A stretch of 64,000 nucleotides of DNA from Hymenobacter sp. BT559 (GTDB taxonomy: Bacteria; Bacteroidota; Bacteroidia; Cytophagales; Hymenobacteraceae): the NCBI RefSeq assembly GCF_017571525.1, contig NZ_JAGETY010000015.1, positions 1-64,000 of the forward strand, given 5' to 3'. Below are positions 59,609 to 64,000 of this stretch, piece by piece. The notes under the pieces are model-generated. The model did not search any database. It saw only the letters and a list, made by a program, of their open reading frames with translations, and had not been told where the DNA came from. Position 1 is the first letter of the stretch, and each line of letters opens with the position of its first letter. A program made the position numbers and the translations under genes.

Positions 59609-60898
59609 ATGAAGTGCCGTGTGAGCGCGCTAGCGGCGCTGTGCTTGCTGGCTCGTGGCGGCCTGGCCCAAACGGCGCTGCCGGCCCCGCTTACCACTCC
59701 GGCGCTCGACCAGCCCGCCGTTGGCCCGCCGCCCACGGCACTTGTGCCCGCATCGCGCCCCGCCGTGCGCGACGTGGCCGACGTGGCCCACGACCTGTTT
59801 GCCCAGCTGGCCCGCGTGCATACGCACGACTCGCTAGGCCTGCAAAACGGGCGTCATATGCTGCTGCTGGTGCCCGTGGTCGGCTACTCGCAGCAAACCG
59901 GTGCCGTGGTAGAGCTCGCCCTCAATGCGGCCTTTCAGCGCCACAATGCCAACGTATCGACCATTGTGGGCACGGCCCAGTACACGGCCCGCGAGCAGCT
60001 CATTTTCACGGTCACGTCGTCGCTCTGGCAGCCTAACAATACTTGGAACCTGGTGAACGACTGGCGCATTATGCGCTATCCGCAAAGCACTTACGGCCTG
60101 GGGATGTTTACGAGCACCACCGGCGGCGTGGTGTCGATGGACTACAAGTACCTGCGCCTCTACCAAACGGCCTACCGGCGCGTGGCCCCGGCCTGGTACC
60201 TGGGCTTCGGCTATCAGCTCGACGACCACTGGGACATCGTGAGCCGCAATAGCCGCCGCGAGGTCACCAGCATTTCGCGCTACACCTACGGCGTGTCGGA
60301 CCGCTCTATTTCGTCGGGCCCGACCATCAGCGTGCTGCACGACAACCGGGGCAATGCTATCAACCCGCAGGGTGGCTATTTCTTCAACGCCATCTACCGC
60401 CCCAATTTCAAGGCGCTCGGCAGCGATACCAACTACCAAACGCTGCTGCTCGAAGGCCGCCTCTACCTGCACCCCTCGCCCTACTCGTCTAATATTCTGG
60501 CCTTGTGGTCGTATAACACCTTTACGCTCAATGGCAACCCGCCTTTTCTCGACCTGCCCTCCACTGGCTGGGATATGTATGGCAACACTGGCCGGGGCTT
60601 CATCCAGGGCCGGTTTCGGGGCAAGAATCTCGTCTATAGCGAGGCCGAGTACCGCTTCGGCATCACCCGCAACCACCTGCTAGGGGGCGTGGTCTTCGCC
60701 AATGCCCAAAGCGTCACCGAGCTGAGCGTGATGCACGGCCGGGTGCAGGATGGCACCTTTGAAAAAGTAGTGCCGTCCGTGGGCGGTGGCCTGCGCCTCA
60801 ACCTCAACAAAGCTTCGCGCACCAACCTGGCTATCGACTACGGCTTCGGCTTCGACGGCTCGCACGGCCTCTCGCTGAACCTGGGCGAAGTATTTTAA
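59609..60898 (+). CDS. outer-membrane barrel protein (D15/BamA-like)
   Basis: 429 residues. A signal peptide (MKCRVSALAALCLLARGGLAQ) and a Pro/Ala-rich linker lead into a barrel of alternating strands. ISSGPTISVLHDNRGNAINPQGGYFF and GRFRGKNLVYSEAEYRFGITRNH match the surface-antigen (Omp85 C-terminal) barrel family, and the end IDYGFGFDGSHGLSLNLGEVF is a typical final strand. No POTRA repeats are present, so it is a barrel-only relative. It follows the fusion-protein gene in the same direction and its barrel resembles the fusion's C-terminus, so the two may act together (inference). Confidence 0.82.
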   Translation: MKCRVSALAALCLLARGGLAQTALPAPLTTPALDQPAVGPPPTALVPASRPAVRDVADVAHDLFAQLARVHTHDSLGLQNGRHMLLLVPVVGYSQQTGAVVELALNAAFQRHNANVSTIVGTAQYTAREQLIFTVTSSLWQPNNTWNLVNDWRIMRYPQSTYGLGMFTSTTGGVVSMDYKYLRLYQTAYRRVAPAWYLGFGYQLDDHWDIVSRNSRREVTSISRYTYGVSDRSISSGPTISVLHDNRGNAINPQGGYFFNAIYRPNFKALGSDTNYQTLLLEGRLYLHPSPYSSNILALWSYNTFTLNGNPPFLDLPSTGWDMYGNTGRGFIQGRFRGKNLVYSEAEYRFGITRNHLLGGVVFANAQSVTELSVMHGRVQDGTFEKVVPSVGGGLRLNLNKASRTNLAIDYGFGFDGSHGLSLNLGEVF

Positions 60899-60957
60899 GC
60901 CAGCTGGCTTTGGCTGAAGACGCGCTATATTTTGCTGGTTCATTTTTCGCTAGCCCC

Positions 60958-61565
60958 ATGCCGCCCACGCCTTCCGACGTCCTCCGCTACCAGTCGCCCT
61001 GCGGGCAAATTCAACTCGAGGTGCAGCTCGCCTACAATACCGTGTGGCCAAGACGAGCGAGCTATTTGGTGCTACTAAACAGAACGTTAGCTTGCACATT
61101 CGCAATTTATTCAAGGAACAAGAATTAGCTGAAAAAGCAGTTGTCAAGAAATCTTTGACAACTGCCACCGACGGTAAAGCTTACCCCTGGGTGACTAGGC
61201 CCGCGCCCTTAATGTGCTCGAACAATACGACCACCAGCGCCTGCGCGTAGCGAAAGACATCGTGGCGCCAGCTGCCGGGCCAATTTTGAGCCGGCGTATG
61301 AGAGCGCCATGCCAGCCCTCAATGCGCTGCGTGTGCAGTTTGGGCGCGAGAAAGACCGGTCGTTGGAAAGCTCAGTGCGTACCATCTACCAAAGCCTTGG
61401 CGGGCAAGATATGTACCCTAACGTGGCCTCTACCACCGCGACGGCTCGCGCCGCATTGCCGACAACGCGCTGGTAGCCCTTACGCTGCTCATTGCCGAGA
61501 GCCGCCCCGAAAACAAAGACGTAATGGCAACCCTGGTCGTCAACCTGATTAACGGCGAAAATTAG
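60958..61565 (+). pseudogene. decayed rhuM (virulence RhuM / Fic-family) gene
   Basis: Pieces of a RhuM protein occur in order but in different frames: SDVLRYQSPCGQIQLEVQL, then ATKQNVSLHIRNLFKEQELA and VKKSLTTATDGKAY, then LEQYDHQRLRVA, FEPAYESAMPALNALRVQF and SVRTIYQSLGGQDMYPNVAS, and finally RRIADNALVALTLLIAESRP to a stop at 61563-61565. The middle of the protein and the Fic-type HPFxxGN core are deleted. At least three frame changes show it is not translated intact. RhuM genes are often mobile, so this probably marks an old insertion. Confidence 0.85.
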
Positions 61566-61589
61566 GCCCCTAGCGTAAGCTGCTCGCCC

Positions 61590-61597
61590 TACCTTTG
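61590..61597 (+). promoter_or_regulatory. -7 box TACCTTTG next to the ppx start codon
   Basis: A perfect TAnnTTTG match ending 4 bp before ATG 61602, predicting a leaderless or nearly leaderless mRNA. Confidence 0.6.
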
Positions 61598-61601
61598 CCC
61601 G

Positions 61602-62579
61602 ATGGAGTATCAGCTGACCAAGCTCGCGGCCATCGATATTGGCTCCAACGCCGTGCGCTGCCAGATTTCGGCGGTGTTGTTTTTTCAGGGCCGCTACCGC
61701 CTCAAGCGCGTTGAGTACGTGCGCTACCCGCTGCGCCTGGGCGAAGACGTATTTGCCACCGGCGAAATAGCGCCGCGCAAGGCCGATAAGTTCGTCAAGT
61801 TTCTACACTCGCTCAAGCTGTTGATGGAGGTACACGAAGTGTCGCACCACCTCATCTGTGCCACCTCGGCCATGCGCACGGCCCGCAACGGCGCGGCCGT
61901 GGCCCAGCGCGTGCAAGACGAGCTGGGCCTCACGATTCAAGTAATCGACGGCCAGGACGAAGCTGCCTACATCAACCGCGTTATCGAGCACGTGCTCGAA
62001 GACAACCGCCACTATGTGCACATCGACGTGGGCGGCGGCAGCACCGAGTTCAACATCTACCATGACCGCCGCAAGGTGGCCGCGCAATCGTTCGAAATCG
62101 GCTCCATCCGCCGGATGCAGCAGGAGGAAAGCGGCCGCACCGTGGAAGAAATGAACGGCCTGTGGCAGCGCATGGAAGCCTGGGTGCGCGAAAACGCACG
62201 CCGCTACCACGTCACGCGCGCCATCGGCACGGGCGGCAACATCAACAAGATTTACAGCATGTCGCCGGCCGCGCCCAACAAGCCCGTCACCAAGCGCAGC
62301 GTGCAGGCCATCCTCGACCGCCTCAGCGGCCTCAGCATGAGCGAGCGCGTAAACGTGGCCATGCTCAACCCCGACCGCGCCGACGTGATTGTACCGGCCG
62401 GCCACATCTACCTCTCGGCCATGGACTGGGCCGGCGTAAGCAGCATGATAGTGCCCGATATCGGTCTGAAAGACGGTATGTTGCAGGCGCTGTTCGAGCG
62501 GTATTTCGACGAAATAAGCCCCAACGTGCACCCTGCCATCCTGCCGGTGGCCGATGTAGAAAATGGGCCTCTGGTGTAG
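61602..62579 (+). CDS. ppx: Ppx/GppA-family phosphatase (exopolyphosphatase-like)
   Basis: 325 residues of the ASKHA fold. LAAIDIGSNAVRCQI at about 7 is the first phosphate loop, ATSAMRTARNG at about 88, and HIDVGGGSTEFNIY at about 140 is the second. The enzyme removes phosphate from polyphosphate or from pppGpp; the short form lacks the C-terminal helical domain of E. coli Ppx. It converges on ppk1, which makes polyphosphate, which supports a polyphosphate role. The composite inverted-repeat element B fills the gap. Confidence 0.9.
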   Translation: MEYQLTKLAAIDIGSNAVRCQISAVLFFQGRYRLKRVEYVRYPLRLGEDVFATGEIAPRKADKFVKFLHSLKLLMEVHEVSHHLICATSAMRTARNGAAVAQRVQDELGLTIQVIDGQDEAAYINRVIEHVLEDNRHYVHIDVGGGSTEFNIYHDRRKVAAQSFEIGSIRRMQQEESGRTVEEMNGLWQRMEAWVRENARRYHVTRAIGTGGNINKIYSMSPAAPNKPVTKRSVQAILDRLSGLSMSERVNVAMLNPDRADVIVPAGHIYLSAMDWAGVSSMIVPDIGLKDGMLQALFERYFDEISPNVHPAILPVADVENGPLV

Positions 62580-62584
62580 TCTGT

Positions 62585-62759
62585 CTGAACCACGGATTGG
62601 TCGGATTTTTCGGATTAATCGGATTTTGTGGACGGATTTAATTCGTCTTTTATAAAGAGAAAAGGCCGCCCGTAAGGGTGGCCTTTTTGCTGGCTAGTTA
62701 TACGCAGCTCATCCACAAAATCCGATTAATCCGAAAAATCCGACCAATCCGTGGTTCAG
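62585..62759. repeat. composite inverted-repeat element B (48-bp perfect arms)
   Basis: The left arm 62585-62633 and right arm 62712-62759 are exact reverse complements over 48 bp, beginning CTGAACCACGGATTGG at the outer ends and ending TTTTGTGGA inside. It has the same design as element A: convergent genes, an internal terminator, and the TGA at the right end serving as the ppk1 stop codon. Confidence 0.95.
62660..62687. terminator. intrinsic terminator inside element B
   Basis: AAAAGGCC-G-CCC pairs with GGG-T-GGCCTTTT around a 4-nt loop, A/T-flanked on both sides. Confidence 0.82.
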
Positions 62760-64000
62760 ACAACATCGGTCGCGATATCGGCTTCGTGTTCTATTTCGAC
62801 TTCCATCAGGGCTTCGCCCTGGCCAAAGTCGTCGGCACCTTCCTCTACCTCGGGTGCAACGGAGGTGGCTTCGGCTGCTTCGGCCTCGGCGGCTAGCTGG
62901 CGGCGCTTGGCAGTTTGGTCGTGCAGCAGGGCTAGCAGGCCCTCGGGCGTGGCCTGTGCCAGCTGGGTTTCGTCGGGGCGGCGGTAAAACTCGCGGTGAA
63001 TATTGACCGCCGGCTCGCCGGGCGCCGGGCGCTGGCAGATGTAGGCGCCGTCTTCGCGCATGAGGTAGCTATTCTGGGTATCGAGCAGGTTGAGCTGCAA
63101 GATGTTGATAGCCTCGCGGCGCAGCTGGGGGTTGGTAATCAAAAACAGCGCCTCGATGCGACGGTCGAAGGAGCGCACCATGGCATCGGCCGAGCCCGCG
63201 TAGAGGCGTGCCTCGCCGCCATGGTGGAAGTAGAACAGGCGGGCGTGCTCCAGGTACTCGCCCACAATGCTCTTCACCTCAATGTTTTCGCTGAGGCCGG
63301 CCCGGCCCGGCCGCAGGCAGCAAATGCCCCGCACGATGAATCGGATGGGCACACCGGCCTTGCTAGCCTTGTAAAACTCGTCAATCAGCTCGCGGTCCTC
63401 CAAGGAGTTCATCTTCATCACGATGCCGCTGGCCAGGCCCTTCTTGGCATTCTTGGCCTCTTCGCGCACCAGGTGAATGAGCTGCTGGCGCATGTCGCGC
63501 GGGGCCGTGATGAGGTACTCGTAGTCGTCGGGCTGCGAGTGGCCGGTGATTACGTTGAAGAACTCCGACACGTCGTGGCCATACGTGTCGTTGGTGGTGA
63601 GCATGCTCAGGTCGGTGTACAGGCGCGAGGTTTGCTCGTTGTAGTTGCCTGAGCCGATGTGCACGTAGCGCGTCACCTTCTCCCCTTCCTTGCGGATAAT
63701 CATCAGCATCTTGGTGTGGGTCTTATACTTACCCACGCCGTAGATGACGAAACAGCCGGCTTTTTCGAGCCGCGCGCCCTCCCGAATGTTACGCTCTTCA
63801 TCAAAGCGCGCTTTCACCTCAAACAGCACCGATACGTGCTTGCCGTTTTCGGCGGCTTTGAGCAGCGCGGCCGTCACACGCGAGTCTTCGGCCAGGCGGT
63901 AAATTGTCTGCTTGATACCCAGCACCTGCGGGTCTTCGGCGGCGCGCTCCAGCAGGCGCACCACCGTTTCGATGCTGTTGTAGGGGTGGTGCAGCAGCAC
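62756..64000 (-). CDS. ppk1: polyphosphate kinase 1, C-terminal part (runs off the window)
   Basis: 414 residues are visible and the N-terminal part lies beyond position 64000. PPK1 polymerises the gamma phosphate of ATP into polyphosphate. The phosphorylated histidine is in KYKTHTKMLMI, followed by HIGSGNYNEQTSRLYTDLSM, RFIVRGICCLRPG and the second histidine in EYLEHARLFYF. The last about 75 residues form an unusual Ala/Glu-rich acidic tail (AAEAEAAEATSVAPEVEEGAD) beyond the family core. The TGA stop lies in inverted-repeat element B. It is convergent with ppx. Confidence 0.93.
   Translation of the reverse strand: MLLHHPYNSIETVVRLLERAAEDPQVLGIKQTIYRLAEDSRVTAALLKAAENGKHVSVLFEVKARFDEERNIREGARLEKAGCFVIYGVGKYKTHTKMLMIIRKEGEKVTRYVHIGSGNYNEQTSRLYTDLSMLTTNDTYGHDVSEFFNVITGHSQPDDYEYLITAPRDMRQQLIHLVREEAKNAKKGLASGIVMKMNSLEDRELIDEFYKASKAGVPIRFIVRGICCLRPGRAGLSENIEVKSIVGEYLEHARLFYFHHGGEARLYAGSADAMVRSFDRRIEALFLITNPQLRREAINILQLNLLDTQNSYLMREDGAYICQRPAPGEPAVNIHREFYRRPDETQLAQATPEGLLALLHDQTAKRRQLAAEAEAAEATSVAPEVEEGADDFGQGEALMEVEIEHEADIATDVV

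Overview
The window looks like a chromosomal segment from a high-GC member of the Bacteroidota, most likely Hymenobacter or a close relative in Hymenobacteraceae. That placement is an inference from four things: TAnnTTTG-type promoter boxes with no clear Shine-Dalgarno sequences; family types such as the fused DAHP synthase/chorismate mutase, paired YkuD_2-type transpeptidases and an HscA-like Hsp70 outside an isc operon; high GC; and a very high density of GCTAGC/CTAGG words. No phage, insertion sequence, CRISPR array or rRNA was seen. The only RNA gene found is tRNA-Lys(TTT) at the left edge.

Layout. 1-14 kb: tRNA-Lys, a TPR-like/SH3 membrane protein, an outer-membrane porin, an SDR oxidoreductase, RlmD with two small genes behind it, ThiL, small lipoproteins, a NYN-domain protein, two L,D-transpeptidase-like paralogues and an HscA-like chaperone. 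14.5-24.7 kb: an O-antigen ligase-like protein, SbcD and SbcC split by a secreted-protein gene, an HNH protein and several unknowns. 24.8-30.3 kb: a surface-polysaccharide block (GT4 glycosyltransferase, flippase, chain-length protein, O-antigen ligase-like protein). 30.3-36 kb: a GAF/SpoIIE phosphatase, an orphan dipeptide-type ABC permease and a large lipoprotein glycosidase. 36-40.5 kb: shikimate genes (aroB-aroA and DAHP synthase/chorismate mutase) around two small lipoprotein genes, one frameshifted. 40.7-44 kb: proline dehydrogenase and a stress protein with an internal duplication. 44.2-50.5 kb: a complete tripartite RND efflux operon. 50.5-55.6 kb: DoxX, an ABC exporter, an SPFH protein, a GT2 and an SRPBCC-like protein. 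55.6-64 kb: a phosphoesterase-like/kinase-like/barrel fusion, a D15-like barrel protein, a decayed rhuM gene, and a convergent ppx-ppk1 polyphosphate pair; ppk1 runs off the right edge.

The most unusual signal is between genes. Two convergent gene pairs (5.8-6.0 kb and 62.6-62.8 kb) are separated by a composite element: about 50-bp inverted repeats with perfectly matching arms, enclosing an ordinary terminator hairpin, and ending exactly so that the repeat supplies the TGA stop codon of the minus-strand gene. The two elements differ from each other, but each difference is mirrored in the partner arm. Other inverted-repeat families lie at 30.3, 33.0, 35.9, 47.6 and 48.9 kb, and two of them also reach into or form gene ends. 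Several promoters lie only a few bases from the start codon, which predicts leaderless mRNAs, and two terminator hairpins abut the next gene's start codon.
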